Part shown: positions 15,319 through 24,858 of the stretch, in pieces
Position numbering within the stretch: the first letter of the stretch is position 1
Layout of the letters: every line of letters starts with the position of its first letter
Assembly: GCA_934098385.1 (NCBI GenBank)
Contig: CAKOOJ010000007.1
Span: 1-47,050 of the forward strand
Source: an uncultured Bacilli bacterium
GTDB lineage: Bacteria; Bacillota_I; Bacilli_A; RF39; UBA660
DNA length: 47,050 bases
Reading direction: 5' to 3'
Program-made: the position numbers and the translations under genes
The notes under the pieces: model-generated
Database searches by the model: none
Told to the model about the DNA's origin: nothing
Seen by the model: only the letters and a program-made list of their open reading frames with translations

Positions 15319-16323
15319 TTGAAAAAGAAAGTTTTAGTTACTATAATGATTGGATTAGCAATGTGTGGATGCGGAAAAGTATCAAAATTAAAAAATGGTG
15401 AAGATGCTGTAGTTAAATTTGAAAAATTAGATAGCATTAGTGTAGATTCTTTATATGATAGTTTAAAAGATAGATATGCAATTAGTTTATTAATTGATAT
15501 GATTGATAAAGAAATATTATTTAAAGAATATAAAGATAAAATAAATGATGCTGAAGATTATGCAGATGAACAAGTTAAAAATTTAAAAAAGAATTATGAT
15601 TCAGAAGAAGAGTTATTAAATGCAATTAATAGTTACTATGGATATAGTACTTTAAAAGAATTTAAAGAATATATTGAATTAAATTATTTTAGAGATTTAG
15701 CTACTACAGATTACGCAAAAAAACAAATAACAGATAAGGAAATAGAATCTTATTATGATAGTGATATTGTTGGAGATATTGAAGCTAGTCATATATTAAT
15801 AACAGTAGATGTTAAAGATGATGCAACCGATGAAGAAAAAACAAAAGCAGAAGAAAAAGCTAAAAAAACTGCGGAAGAAGTTATAGAAAAATTAAACAAA
15901 GGAGAAGACTTTGCAGAACTTGCTAAAAAATATTCTAAAGATGATTCTAATAAAGATAAAGGTGGAGCTTTAGGAAAATTTAATAAAGGTGATATGGAAG
16001 AATCTTTTGAAACAGCAGCATATGCTTTAAAAGTAAATGAATATACTAAAGAACCAATAAAAACATCTTATGGATATCACATTATAAAGAAAACAAAAGA
16101 ATATGATAAAAAAGAATTAAAAGAAGTAAAAGATGATATAATCAAAACTTTAGCCGATAAAAAAATTAATGAAGATAAAACTATTTCTATAACAGCATTA
16201 AAAGAATTAAGAAAAGATAAAGGTATGAAAATAGAAGATGATGAATTAAAATCTAGTTACAACAAATATATAAATTCTTTATATAACTATTATGCTACAT
16301 CTACAACATCATCAAATAACTAA
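15319..16323 (+). CDS. prsA: PrsA-like foldase, parvulin-type peptidyl-prolyl isomerase lipoprotein
   Basis: A 334-residue extracytoplasmic foldase that helps secreted proteins fold at the membrane-wall interface. The N-terminus MKKKVLVTIMIGLAMCGCGK is a lipoprotein signal; Cys16 or Cys18 would be lipidated, with a somewhat imperfect lipobox. The parvulin domain spans about residues 154-260, with ASHILITVD, FAELAKKYSKDDSNKDKGGALG (central residues GGALG) and SYGYHIIK. Flanking charged helical regions resemble SurA/PrsA chaperone arms. The start is TTG after AAAGGAAG. It is monocistronic with its own promoter and terminator. It may serve the many secreted cysteine-rich and adhesin-like proteins encoded nearby. 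Confidence 0.93.
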   Translation: MKKKVLVTIMIGLAMCGCGKVSKLKNGEDAVVKFEKLDSISVDSLYDSLKDRYAISLLIDMIDKEILFKEYKDKINDAEDYADEQVKNLKKNYDSEEELLNAINSYYGYSTLKEFKEYIELNYFRDLATTDYAKKQITDKEIESYYDSDIVGDIEASHILITVDVKDDATDEEKTKAEEKAKKTAEEVIEKLNKGEDFAELAKKYSKDDSNKDKGGALGKFNKGDMEESFETAAYALKVNEYTKEPIKTSYGYHIIKKTKEYDKKELKEVKDDIIKTLADKKINEDKTISITALKELRKDKGMKIEDDELKSSYNKYINSLYNYYATSTTSSNN

Positions 16324-16359
16324 AAAGATATAAGTTAATAAATTCTTATATCTTTTTTT
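16322..16359. terminator. Bidirectional terminator between prsA and the Tad-like operon
   Basis: AAAAAGATATAAG (16322-16334) pairs with CTTATATCTTTTT (16345-16357) over 13 bp, with T-rich tails in both directions. Confidence 0.85.
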
Positions 16360-16378
16360 GATTAAATAATAATTAGAT

Positions 16379-17161
16379 TTAAAACATATTCATTATAGAA
16401 ATTATTAAAAGTAACATAACACCTACACCAGTACAAACAAGCATAACCATTGTTTTACTTTCCATTTTTTCAAGTCTATTCTTATATCTCGTTTCCCTTG
16501 CTTTCTGTTGTAAACTAGAAATAGATCTAGAAAATTGAAGTAATTGTTCTTGCTTCCTTTCTTGACTACCAAGACCTAACCTATATAACAATCTCATCAT
16601 ACGCATAGAATCTCTAACTGGATAATCTTTAGCAAAATCCATATAAGGTGTTATACTTGAATCACCTGCATTAATTTTTTGAAGTAATTCCTTTAATCCT
16701 TCTTGAAATATTTTAGGAGCATCTTCTAAACTCTTTCCAATTGCAACTGGAACCGTATAATGTTGAATTAAAATTTCCAAACTTTTTAAATAATATGGCA
16801 ACATTGAATCAATTTCATGCAAATGTGCTTTATAATAATTTTTAAGTTTTATATAACTCAATTTAAACATTCCAAAACCAGCAACTATTGAAACAATAAC
16901 TTTTGTATAATCCAAACTATTTATAAATAAGAATATACAAAGTACCATTACTATAGCACCATCTCTTATTCTAGCAGAAAACAATCTATCAGAATCTATA
17001 CCATCACCATATTTAGCTTTAAGTAGAAATTCATAATCACTTTCTTTTAATGCTTTAAAATATTCTTGATTATCTTTTACAAACTTATTCAAACTAATAC
17101 TACCAGTTACTTCAAGTACAATAAATATCAATATTATTATAATAACAGCTTCAATAAACAT
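16379..17161 (-). CDS. TadC-like inner-membrane platform protein (GspF domain)
   Basis: A 260-residue membrane protein of the type II secretion F family. A membrane helix starts the protein, a pair follows at about 70-105, and one lies at the C-terminus (VMLVCTGVGVMLLLIISIM). The cytoplasmic part contains EIDSMLPYYLKSLEILIQHYTVPVAIGKSLEDAP, of which SMLPYYLKSLEILIQHY is the family-typical helix bundle. It would pair with the adjacent TadB-like protein as the platform on which the CpaF-type ATPase acts. It is the last gene of the operon, 2 bases after the TadB-like gene. Family assignment is solid, exact TadC orthology less so. Confidence 0.82.
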   Translation of the reverse strand: MFIEAVIIIILIFIVLEVTGSISLNKFVKDNQEYFKALKESDYEFLLKAKYGDGIDSDRLFSARIRDGAIVMVLCIFLFINSLDYTKVIVSIVAGFGMFKLSYIKLKNYYKAHLHEIDSMLPYYLKSLEILIQHYTVPVAIGKSLEDAPKIFQEGLKELLQKINAGDSSITPYMDFAKDYPVRDSMRMMRLLYRLGLGSQERKQEQLLQFSRSISSLQQKARETRYKNRLEKMESKTMVMLVCTGVGVMLLLIISIMNMF

Positions 17162-17163
17162 AT

Positions 17164-18060
17164 CTATTCTACCCCCGTATCTTCATTATAGAATTTAATT
17201 CCTTTAAGTAAAAAGAATGAATTCAAAATAATTATTAAATGTAATATTATTTGTACATACCACATATTTAACATATTCAAATAATTAGAAGTACCAAGTA
17301 AAAATTGAATTAACATAACTAATAAATATAAGGCTAAACCAAACGTTAAAAATTTAGTATAAAATGTTTTTCTATCCATCTTATCTCTATAAACACCTTC
17401 TACCAAAGCATCTATATCAAGCATCATATTTTCCAAACTTTCTCCGCTGTCTTTTGCACCTTCATTAGTTATTTGTAAAAATAATTGATGCATATTTTTA
17501 ACCATATAATATGGATATCTTTTATTAAACCAATTTATACTTTCATCAATTGTACCATTTTTATAAGACATATCAATCATATGTTTAACATCACTTAATA
17601 CAGGTTCTTCTAAAATTCCACTTTCTACAACACCTTCAAGTGATTTAACAAACGATTGTGTAGTATTAAATTCCATAATTACATTAGTACAATATGTTTG
17701 AATACATTCAAATAAATATTCACTATAAACCCTTTTATACTTTAAAACAGTTAAATATGGAATAAATGCAGTAGCAACTAAACCATATATAATAGCCCAA
17801 GTTAAACTTCTAAAATATAAAAATGCTACTCCACCACCACCAACTAAAAATAATATAAATTGAAAAGTATATTGTTTAGCATCAAAAGTTTGTCCTAATT
17901 CTTTTGCTTTTTCTTTAACATCTTCATAATTATAAGGCATTATTTTAGACATTAATTTTTTATATCCACTTTTAACACTTTGACCTACACTATCATTTTT
18001 ACCAAATCTAGTTATAAGTACAAAAATAGTTATGACTATAATTAAAATACTTTCTAACAT
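17164..18060 (-). CDS. TadB-like inner-membrane platform protein (GspF domain)
   Basis: A 298-residue membrane protein with an N-terminal helix, a helix pair at about 68-105 and a C-terminal pair (about 235-285). The cytoplasmic region includes YLFECIQTYCTNVIMEFN and a later LFLQITNEGAKDSGESLENM, matching the GspF/TadB core that contacts the ATPase. It sits between the CpaF-like ATPase (17 bases upstream) and the TadC-like protein, the conserved tadA-tadB-tadC order. The ribosome binding site AGAAGGGTGG precedes the ATG. It probably forms the heteromeric platform of the pilus or secretion machine. Confidence 0.85.
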   Translation of the reverse strand: MLESILIIVITIFVLITRFGKNDSVGQSVKSGYKKLMSKIMPYNYEDVKEKAKELGQTFDAKQYTFQFILFLVGGGGVAFLYFRSLTWAIIYGLVATAFIPYLTVLKYKRVYSEYLFECIQTYCTNVIMEFNTTQSFVKSLEGVVESGILEEPVLSDVKHMIDMSYKNGTIDESINWFNKRYPYYMVKNMHQLFLQITNEGAKDSGESLENMMLDIDALVEGVYRDKMDRKTFYTKFLTFGLALYLLVMLIQFLLGTSNYLNMLNMWYVQIILHLIIILNSFFLLKGIKFYNEDTGVE

Positions 18061-18077
18061 TAATTATAACCACCCTT

Positions 18078-19160
18078 CTAATCTTCTTCTCCTTTATTTA
18101 CACTTCCTAATCTAAATGTATCATCAGGAAGAACTACACCTTGTATACTTAAATAATCTAAAAGGTATTTTGTTGGATTTTGTATTTGATATTTACCATT
18201 CATAAATTTTTTATAAATAATATTTTTCTTAGCATGATTTTTTTCATTAACATAAAATTCACATACTTCAAATATTTCTCTTTGAAACCTATTTAATTCT
18301 TTACTAAAATAACCTTTTACATATACACCAATTTGTACATATCTATGTATACTTGATAAAAACTGATCTATATCTTGACTATTTTCCATCAAACTATACA
18401 TACGCATAGGAATACTGCTTGCTTTATCACTATGAATAGTAGATAAAATATTATGTCCTGAAGAAATACTATTACGTACAGCAAGTACAGCTTCTGCACT
18501 ACGTACTTCGGATAATAAAATCCATTTAGGATTTTGTCTCATACAACTGACTAATACATCACTATAACTAGCAATATTATTAGTTTTAACAGCAACTATA
18601 TCCCTATGTGGAAATATTTTATCTAAATGTAATTCCAAAGTATCTTCTATTGTAATAATTTTTTCATTTTCTTTAGTATAACTAGCTAGATACTTAACTA
18701 ATTCAGTTTTACCACTACCAGTTTCTCCACTAACTATAATATTGCAATGGCCTTCAACACATTTTATTAAAAAATCATGTATCTCAACTGTTGTATATCT
18801 TTCATTAATTAATTTATCTTTATTAAGTCTTATTTTAGCAGGAGTTTTACGTATAACACAGGCAATGCCATTGGTACTAATAGACTCATGTATAAAATTC
18901 ATACGTAACTCAGCACTTTCAGCGTCCAAGAATGGAGAAGCCATATTAAACGTCTTCCCCATTACATTAGAACATTGAAATGCTAATTTTTCCATCATAG
19001 CATTATTTATTTCAGGCCTATCAACTTGGTATATACCTTTAGTAAGCGATTTAAGCCATACTTGACCACCATTACTATATGAAATATCTGTTATATCATC
19101 AGTTTCTAAAAACTCTTTTAAAGGTCCAAAATCTAATTGAGAAAACACAGCATCATTCAT
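18078..19160 (-). CDS. CpaF/TadA-like secretion ATPase
   Basis: A 360-residue hexameric ATPase of the type II/IV secretion superfamily. An N-terminal domain has the family-like DITDISYSNGGQVWL (22-36). Walker A is SGETGSGKTEL (144-154), an Asp-box-like IITIEDTLELHL follows (169-180), the Walker B segment is WILLSEVRSAEA (213-224), and the His box is LSTIHSD (239-245). The usual GEVRG is SEVRS here, a conservative change that leaves Glu and Arg intact. It lies 8 bases after the CpaB-like gene. It would power pilus assembly or protein export through the TadBC platform from the cytoplasmic face. Confidence 0.93.
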   Translation of the reverse strand: MNDAVFSQLDFGPLKEFLETDDITDISYSNGGQVWLKSLTKGIYQVDRPEINNAMMEKLAFQCSNVMGKTFNMASPFLDAESAELRMNFIHESISTNGIACVIRKTPAKIRLNKDKLINERYTTVEIHDFLIKCVEGHCNIIVSGETGSGKTELVKYLASYTKENEKIITIEDTLELHLDKIFPHRDIVAVKTNNIASYSDVLVSCMRQNPKWILLSEVRSAEAVLAVRNSISSGHNILSTIHSDKASSIPMRMYSLMENSQDIDQFLSSIHRYVQIGVYVKGYFSKELNRFQREIFEVCEFYVNEKNHAKKNIIYKKFMNGKYQIQNPTKYLLDYLSIQGVVLPDDTFRLGSVNKGEED

Positions 19161-19168
19161 ATAATCAC

Positions 19169-20023
19169 CTAATTTCCAGTTGTATTTGAAGCAGCATTAT
19201 CACTATCAGTTATAGCTGTTGCAACATCAACTTGATCGCTTAACTCAGATACCTTAGCAAGTATAAAATCAACTAATTCTTGTTTTGAAACTTGTGTACC
19301 ATTTTCAGTATCTCCTTCGTTTCTATATGTTGCATTTCTAGGAACCGGAACAATTTCTATTCCACCAACAAAACTTGCTTCACTAAGTAACATAAATAAA
19401 TTATCTTTAACAGCGAATAATAATTCCCCACTACTTCTTTCAGTTTGACTATCTGAGAAAACATCATTACCACTAGAATCTCTAACAGATAAAACCTTTA
19501 TACTTTCTATAAATTTACCAAAAATAACTTTACCATTATCATCAGTTGCTTTCAAATATAAATCTATAAAATTACCAGGCATAATAGAATTACCATAAGT
19601 ACTATGACTATTTACACTCAAACTAAATATTGTAGCACCTTCATCTATATCATCGAATGCTGTATCAGGTATGTCTTCTTTTTTTACTAATTGTGATTTA
19701 TAGAATAAACCACCTTCTGGAATAACTGTATCATAATTTACATACCATTCACTAGCCATAATATATTGTTTACTAGTAACTAAATCTTCAGTCTGTTCTA
19801 CAAAGGCACCACTTACTTTAATAGTACCAACATTATCAGCTTCAACTTTACTCTTTGGTTCCATTCTTTTAAGAGCATATGGTACATTAACTGGTTGTAC
19901 AGCTTGTTTCACTCTATAATTATATCCAAATAACAAAACACCTACACCAGCCAAAACACATAGCACAGTAACAGTATTTTTATTTCCTAAAAATCTTTTT
20001 AATTTTAACATTATATTACCCAT
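19169..20023 (-). CDS. CpaB/RcpC-like protein with SAF domain
   Basis: A 284-residue protein with one N-terminal membrane helix (VLCVLAGVGVLLFGY, about 20-34) and an extracytoplasmic SAF/CpaB-like region. Characteristic segments are PVNVPYALKRMEPKSKVEADN, YVNYDTVIPEGGLFYKSQL (the SAF rise with a Pro-Glu-Gly turn) and SIMPGNFIDLYLKATD. The C-terminal 40 residues are Ser/Asn-rich and probably disordered. In diderms CpaB works with the secretin; in this monoderm-like organism it probably guides the filament through the wall (inference). AGGAGG precedes the ATG. It lies immediately upstream of the ATPase gene, as in Tad loci. Confidence 0.82.
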   Translation of the reverse strand: MGNIMLKLKRFLGNKNTVTVLCVLAGVGVLLFGYNYRVKQAVQPVNVPYALKRMEPKSKVEADNVGTIKVSGAFVEQTEDLVTSKQYIMASEWYVNYDTVIPEGGLFYKSQLVKKEDIPDTAFDDIDEGATIFSLSVNSHSTYGNSIMPGNFIDLYLKATDDNGKVIFGKFIESIKVLSVRDSSGNDVFSDSQTERSSGELLFAVKDNLFMLLSEASFVGGIEIVPVPRNATYRNEGDTENGTQVSKQELVDFILAKVSELSDQVDVATAITDSDNAASNTTGN

Positions 20024-20088
20024 ATTTTATTCCTCCTATATTATATAATTTAATAATACTATATTTTTATAAATTTTACTAGTACTAA

Positions 20089-21021
20089 TTATTCATCATA
20101 GTAAAAATATACCTTATATTTTAATCCAATTAAACAAGCATTATTTTTATCTCCAATTTGATATACACCATCACAATTAAAGTTAAGTCCATAAGCCAAA
20201 TAATATTTATCTCCACTATCAGTAGATATCTTTTTCATAGTTATATTAACATTTTTAACATTGGCAAATTTTTGTTGTGTACTATTTTTAAAATTAGTAT
20301 CTACTGAAAGTTCTTTTGCTATATCATCATTGCTAATTTTTCTATTATACATTTCAGAATAATGTTTTACATAATAAGTTAAATCATTTTCGTTTTTTAA
20401 AGTCGTCAAATATTCAATATTTGATATTTTTATCTTACTTTGATCCAAAGAAGTTTTACCAAGTGTCTTCTTTATTTGATTCTGAATGTAAGAATTTTCT
20501 CCAATATTAATTTCTGCCCTATTACTTAATTGACAATAGTTATTGTCCTTACTAATATAGTTAGACTCATCACAACTTTCATACGGAATAGAATACATTA
20601 CTTGACTAGCTGTTGCAACATTATTAGATTCCAATATAGCATCTATACTATTTATAACATCAACATTAGTAGTATCACCAGCAATATGATAATCTCCAGT
20701 ATTACTAGTAACTCTTATACTAACACTTGGAGGATTTTCAACTATTGAATAAAAATCAACTTTATATGTATTAGTTTTAGATATACTTTCAGAAAATCTT
20801 CTTAAAAATACTTCTACAAATTTATCAGAATTTATTCTAATAGATTGATATTCTCTATAATAAGAAAAATCAATAGAATCTATCATACTAGCTCTTGTCA
20901 CTTCTTTTAATAAATAATAATCTTGTTGATTAGTTGTTACCATATTTGACATAAGTATCATTACAGTACTAACCATTATACCAAGTAAAACTAAATAATA
21001 TCCCCATAACGATTCTTTCAT
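20089..21021 (-). CDS. Membrane-anchored extracytoplasmic protein of the Tad-like operon
   Basis: A 310-residue protein with an N-terminal hydrophobic segment (YYLVLLGIMVSTVMILMSNMV, about 8-28) and a polar extracytoplasmic remainder containing DYYLLKEVTRASMIDSID and several Tyr/Ser-rich stretches. Placement and topology recall TadE/TadF-like minor pseudopilins, but I see no clear prepilin peptidase site and do not recognise the family. Four cysteines occur in two groups in the second half (CDESNYISKDNNYC and CDGVYQIGDKNNAC) and could form disulfides. The start overlaps the stop of the preceding 1026-residue gene in an ATGA junction, implying coupled translation. Confidence 0.75.
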   Translation of the reverse strand: MKESLWGYYLVLLGIMVSTVMILMSNMVTTNQQDYYLLKEVTRASMIDSIDFSYYREYQSIRINSDKFVEVFLRRFSESISKTNTYKVDFYSIVENPPSVSIRVTSNTGDYHIAGDTTNVDVINSIDAILESNNVATASQVMYSIPYESCDESNYISKDNNYCQLSNRAEINIGENSYIQNQIKKTLGKTSLDQSKIKISNIEYLTTLKNENDLTYYVKHYSEMYNRKISNDDIAKELSVDTNFKNSTQQKFANVKNVNITMKKISTDSGDKYYLAYGLNFNCDGVYQIGDKNNACLIGLKYKVYFYYDE

Positions 21022-24000
21022 GGTAAAACTCCTTCATTAATATTTCTATATATACAATCATAACATGTTTTAGCATCATCATTACCATTATCATAACAAT
21101 TACAATTATTTAAAATATTGGAATTCACAGTACTATTATCATTATATTTTTTCCAAGATGTAATTGATAATAATCCTTTAGTATTATAATACCATTCTCC
21201 ACCAATAAAGTATTTCCATTTTCTATTTACTTTTGCATTTACATTGTTAACAATTGTACCATCTATTTTATTATTCAATAAATCTTCTATAAACTTGCTT
21301 TTACATTCTCCATTGAAATTGTTACATTTAAGTTTACCAGCCAAATAATTACCATTATTTTTTTGACTATAATTATATGCTTTTATAGCATCAATTGTAT
21401 TAGCATTTAATGTAAAAGAATACTCTAAATTAGATGGATTATAAGTATTATTATTTTTGCTTTTATTTTGAATAATATCAATTAACTTTGTTCCTTTATC
21501 ATTATCCCAATTAGTACCAAATTTGCCTGTACCAAGTCTATTATTAGGATCAACATCACTAGTTGATACGCTTCTTATATAAAAATTCTTTTTATATTTG
21601 TCTTCACTCTTAGAATCTTTTATAACTATATCATTAGCAATATCGTAATCACACTTATAAAGGTTAGAACTATCTTTTAGAACCTCACTAGCACCCCACC
21701 CTAAATTGGTATTAGCATTTATTTTAAAATAAACATTTTTATTACCACTCAAATTTAATCGAACAGGATACACATATCCTAAATACATTGAATTATCATT
21801 ATTACTACTAGTAGAAATCTTTCCAGTAAGAATATCAGCATAATACTCCTTATGACTAGTAGAATGACTATAAATAATATTTCTATTAACAACTCTTTTA
21901 AATAAAGTAGCAGTTGGAACCTCAATCGAACCTAAATTTCTATTAATCTTATTATTATCATAACTAACTTTATATTCAGTATCTACAAATGTAACTTTAT
22001 TAGCATCATCATCATTTGTAACTAAAACATCATTAGTATAAACTTTAGAACCATTAAGAGTATCTTTTTCATAATCTGTTCCATTGATATTTTCATCGTT
22101 ATTACTAGTATCATAAGATTCATAATAGAAAGATATTTCAGCATTGTCTATATTATAAAACGTATTCGTATCCGTAGTATCTTTTCTTAAAACTTCACTA
22201 CAAACCTTTACAGCCTCTACTAAATTATAAGTATTTCCTTTTTCGCTATCATACACTCCTTTATATTTATTGGTTGGCGTAGTTGAATTTCCCAAAATTG
22301 AATATCTTAAATTGCTTTTAGCAGAATCTGGTGTAGTTCCAGTTTCGTTTCTTGATGCATATGTAATATTACCTTCATTGTATTGTAAAGCATTAATACC
22401 AACAAAATATCTACAATTATTACCTTCATCATCACATCCACCAGAAGGTGTAGAATCATCAATTAACATTGAATTTTGCCAGTTAACATAAGCCTTAATT
22501 TCATTTTTCTTTTGGTTCTCATAAGCATTGTCTAAATCAGCTTTTTTAAACTCTTCTACACAAGTAAAACTACTTTTAATTTCAGGGTAACTAAGTAAAT
22601 TAAAATATGTTCCTGATTTAACAGTTTCAAATGTAGTAGGATAATAAAATTTAAATTCTTCAGTACACCCTAATGAACAAAATTGATTAATTTTAAAACT
22701 TTTATTTCCATACGTTACGTTACCAGATGTAAAATCATAATTTTCAGATTTATAAGTATGAGTAGTAATTACAGAATTTTCTACAACAGCTTTATTACTA
22801 ACATCATCTTTACCAGTACCATTACCTTGTATTTTAAAAGTCGCTGAGGTAGATTTATTGCTACCACATGTATTATATATAGTATATTTTTGCTCATCAT
22901 CTTCTTTTGTTACACTATAACAAGGCACAAATTTTTTATCGTTACCATCTGCAGTAAAGTTAACTGTTTCAGAACAACTAGAATCATTTTTTCCCTCAAG
23001 TTTCCATCCCTTAAATTGATATTGAGTACCAAGCGATTTTAAATTGCTAGTATCAGGCAAGTTAGTTTTCTGTAAAGTGTAATTACTAGTATCATCTTTA
23101 TTTATATACTTCACACAAACACTATCACTATAATATTGAGTATCATTTTTACACTCTATTCCATAACCATTCGAAGCATCAAATAGTATTTTTACTTTAT
23201 CAACTAAAGTAAGAATTTCATAACCATCAACACCATTACATTCAGAATTTAACCAATCATACCACTTAGCATCATTTTTACCTTCTGCCTTTTTTCTTTC
23301 ATCCTGACACCAGTCTTTTTTTATTTGTTTGTAACTATTTATTAAATCATCTTTATTTTCTCTATCTTTTATTTTATCTACCCAATCATCATATGTAGTA
23401 GCATAACCATCAACATATACCAAAGTATAACTACAACTATTTACATCACTAGATAAACCACCATAATTCTTAGGAGACTCGCCACTTTTCAAAACACCAG
23501 TAAAACCATCATTATATTTTCTGCTTTCACAAGAATCGTTTGACGTATACGACCCTTTCTTTAATTCATTAATATCAATACTTTTTGCTTCCTCTTTACA
23601 CTCATTTTTAAAAGTATCATAATACCAAGCATACTCTATATAACTTGCCTTTAAAAGATTTTTAACTTCGTCACAAGTAGCACCATTTAAATTTACACTT
23701 AAATCTCCGTCACACACATTATTATAAGAAGATATATCTGCTTCACTTCGCCAAGTTTTGCTATTTAAATAATTATAAGTAGTATTACAAGCGTCACTCT
23801 TAGAATTCGAGTTATTCTTTACATAATCTTCTAAAGTTGTAGCACATCCATTATTAACATACATAGGAAATCCTTCGTTTACTTCACTAGCAGAAAAAAC
23901 TTTAGTACCCACACCACTATAATATCTATCACACCATGATGTTTTTTCAAAACCCTCATTATAAGAAATTTCATATTTCTTACTCTTACTACTAACGCTT

Positions 24001-24098
24001 TTAACCTTAATATCCTTATTATTAATAAGTAAAAAAGATCCAACTAATAAACATATTATAACCAAAAAAAGTATTATTTTATTTCTATTTTTAATCAA
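21018..24098 (-). CDS. Very large secreted cysteine-rich protein of the Tad-like operon
   Basis: A 1026-residue protein with an N-terminal signal or anchor (IILFLVIICLLVGSFLLI, 8-25) followed by an entirely extracytoplasmic region. About 29 cysteines are spread through it, including CNCYDNG and CYDCIY near the C-terminus. Tyr, Asn, Ser and Asp are abundant. Around residues 300-375 the pattern ILFDASNGYG ... YQFKGWKLEG resembles an InlB B-repeat. I recognise no overall family. Size, position within a pilus-type operon and translational coupling on both sides suggest a surface-exposed tip, fibre or adhesin component exported or displayed by the system. The start is TTG, overlapping the upstream TGA by 4 bases after GAGGTG. 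Confidence 0.8.
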   Translation of the reverse strand: MIKNRNKIILFLVIICLLVGSFLLINNKDIKVKSVSSKSKKYEISYNEGFEKTSWCDRYYSGVGTKVFSASEVNEGFPMYVNNGCATTLEDYVKNNSNSKSDACNTTYNYLNSKTWRSEADISSYNNVCDGDLSVNLNGATCDEVKNLLKASYIEYAWYYDTFKNECKEEAKSIDINELKKGSYTSNDSCESRKYNDGFTGVLKSGESPKNYGGLSSDVNSCSYTLVYVDGYATTYDDWVDKIKDRENKDDLINSYKQIKKDWCQDERKKAEGKNDAKWYDWLNSECNGVDGYEILTLVDKVKILFDASNGYGIECKNDTQYYSDSVCVKYINKDDTSNYTLQKTNLPDTSNLKSLGTQYQFKGWKLEGKNDSSCSETVNFTADGNDKKFVPCYSVTKEDDEQKYTIYNTCGSNKSTSATFKIQGNGTGKDDVSNKAVVENSVITTHTYKSENYDFTSGNVTYGNKSFKINQFCSLGCTEEFKFYYPTTFETVKSGTYFNLLSYPEIKSSFTCVEEFKKADLDNAYENQKKNEIKAYVNWQNSMLIDDSTPSGGCDDEGNNCRYFVGINALQYNEGNITYASRNETGTTPDSAKSNLRYSILGNSTTPTNKYKGVYDSEKGNTYNLVEAVKVCSEVLRKDTTDTNTFYNIDNAEISFYYESYDTSNNDENINGTDYEKDTLNGSKVYTNDVLVTNDDDANKVTFVDTEYKVSYDNNKINRNLGSIEVPTATLFKRVVNRNIIYSHSTSHKEYYADILTGKISTSSNNDNSMYLGYVYPVRLNLSGNKNVYFKINANTNLGWGASEVLKDSSNLYKCDYDIANDIVIKDSKSEDKYKKNFYIRSVSTSDVDPNNRLGTGKFGTNWDNDKGTKLIDIIQNKSKNNNTYNPSNLEYSFTLNANTIDAIKAYNYSQKNNGNYLAGKLKCNNFNGECKSKFIEDLLNNKIDGTIVNNVNAKVNRKWKYFIGGEWYYNTKGLLSITSWKKYNDNSTVNSNILNNCNCYDNGNDDAKTCYDCIYRNINEGVLP

Positions 24099-24772
24099 AT
24101 CAATTCACCTCTTTTTTTATTGATTTTAATTATTACAACAATAGTTATAGAAATTATAATAATTATTACAAATATATACCAATATTTTTTTAACAAATTA
24201 ATTAAATCATTCAGTCCAAATTTATTAATAACATCTTCATCTTCTTTAACATTTAAACTATCCCTATATTTACCAATATTTTCTCTTATTTTACTATCAC
24301 TAATAGCAAATTTATTATTAAGAAGTGGTTTACAATATGTATAATCTTCTATCCCTTTACATATATCTTCATAATAAAACTTATTAACTATTTTCTTTAC
24401 AACTATCTTAGTAGTAATTTTATTTCCATAACAAGAACTATTATTAGAATTAATATTCACATAATATGTTATAACATCATCTATATTATTTTCTACAAAA
24501 CTATAATGATTATCTATCATATCATAATTATGTACTTCTTTATTCTCACCAGTTTTACTATTATTAATAACAACATAAATATTTTCATCTAAATTATATA
24601 AATTAAATGTAAAGTATTTATTATTTAAATCTGGTTCAAAATATACTTCAACCCCTTTAGCTACGTCAAGCATATTTTTTCTTTCTTGATAAGAACATTC
24701 TGCATTAACATTACATACAAAACAAAATATAAAAACCATAAAAGATAATATATATTTAATATTCTTTTTCAT
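24095..24772 (-). CDS. Secreted membrane-anchored protein, first gene of the Tad-like operon
   Basis: A 225-residue protein with a cleavable-looking signal peptide (YILSFMVFIFCFVCNVNAEC), a polar extracytoplasmic domain of about 150 residues and a C-terminal membrane helix (YIFVIIIIISITIVVIIKI) ending in KKRGELI. Five cysteines lie outside the signal region. I do not recognise the family. The ATG at 24772 follows AGGA by 8 bases; a TTG seven codons upstream has no such site. It overlaps the giant cysteine-rich gene by 4 bases and is probably a surface partner or anchor of it. Confidence 0.75.
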   Translation of the reverse strand: MKKNIKYILSFMVFIFCFVCNVNAECSYQERKNMLDVAKGVEVYFEPDLNNKYFTFNLYNLDENIYVVINNSKTGENKEVHNYDMIDNHYSFVENNIDDVITYYVNINSNNSSCYGNKITTKIVVKKIVNKFYYEDICKGIEDYTYCKPLLNNKFAISDSKIRENIGKYRDSLNVKEDEDVINKFGLNDLINLLKKYWYIFVIIIIISITIVVIIKINKKRGELI

Positions 24773-24795
24773 TAATACCATCCTTATCTTCAATA

Positions 24796-24804
24796 ATTAT
24801 ATCA
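24796..24804 (-). promoter_or_regulatory. Extended -10 promoter of the Tad-like operon
   Basis: On the minus strand TGATATAAT is an extended -10 element about 25 bases before the first start codon. A weak TTTAAA lies 17 bases upstream. No other promoter is evident for the seven-gene unit. Confidence 0.5.
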
Positions 24805-24858
24805 TATTAATATTTCTTTTTAAAGTAAAATATGATAATATCTTATTAAGGTGAAAAC

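Noticed and set aside
18742..18978. Open frame opposite the CpaF-like gene; similar ones at 20530-20748, 22270-22491, 24120-24344, 25463-25777, 34955-35203, 42927-43175 and 43373-43576.
   Set aside because: All are antisense to well-supported genes, have no ribosome binding site and show compositions typical of antisense reading.
20024..20088. Room for a small Flp pilin gene inside the Tad-like operon.
   Set aside because: The 65-base gap has no start codon with a hydrophobic pilin-like frame, and no other gap in the operon exceeds 20 bases.
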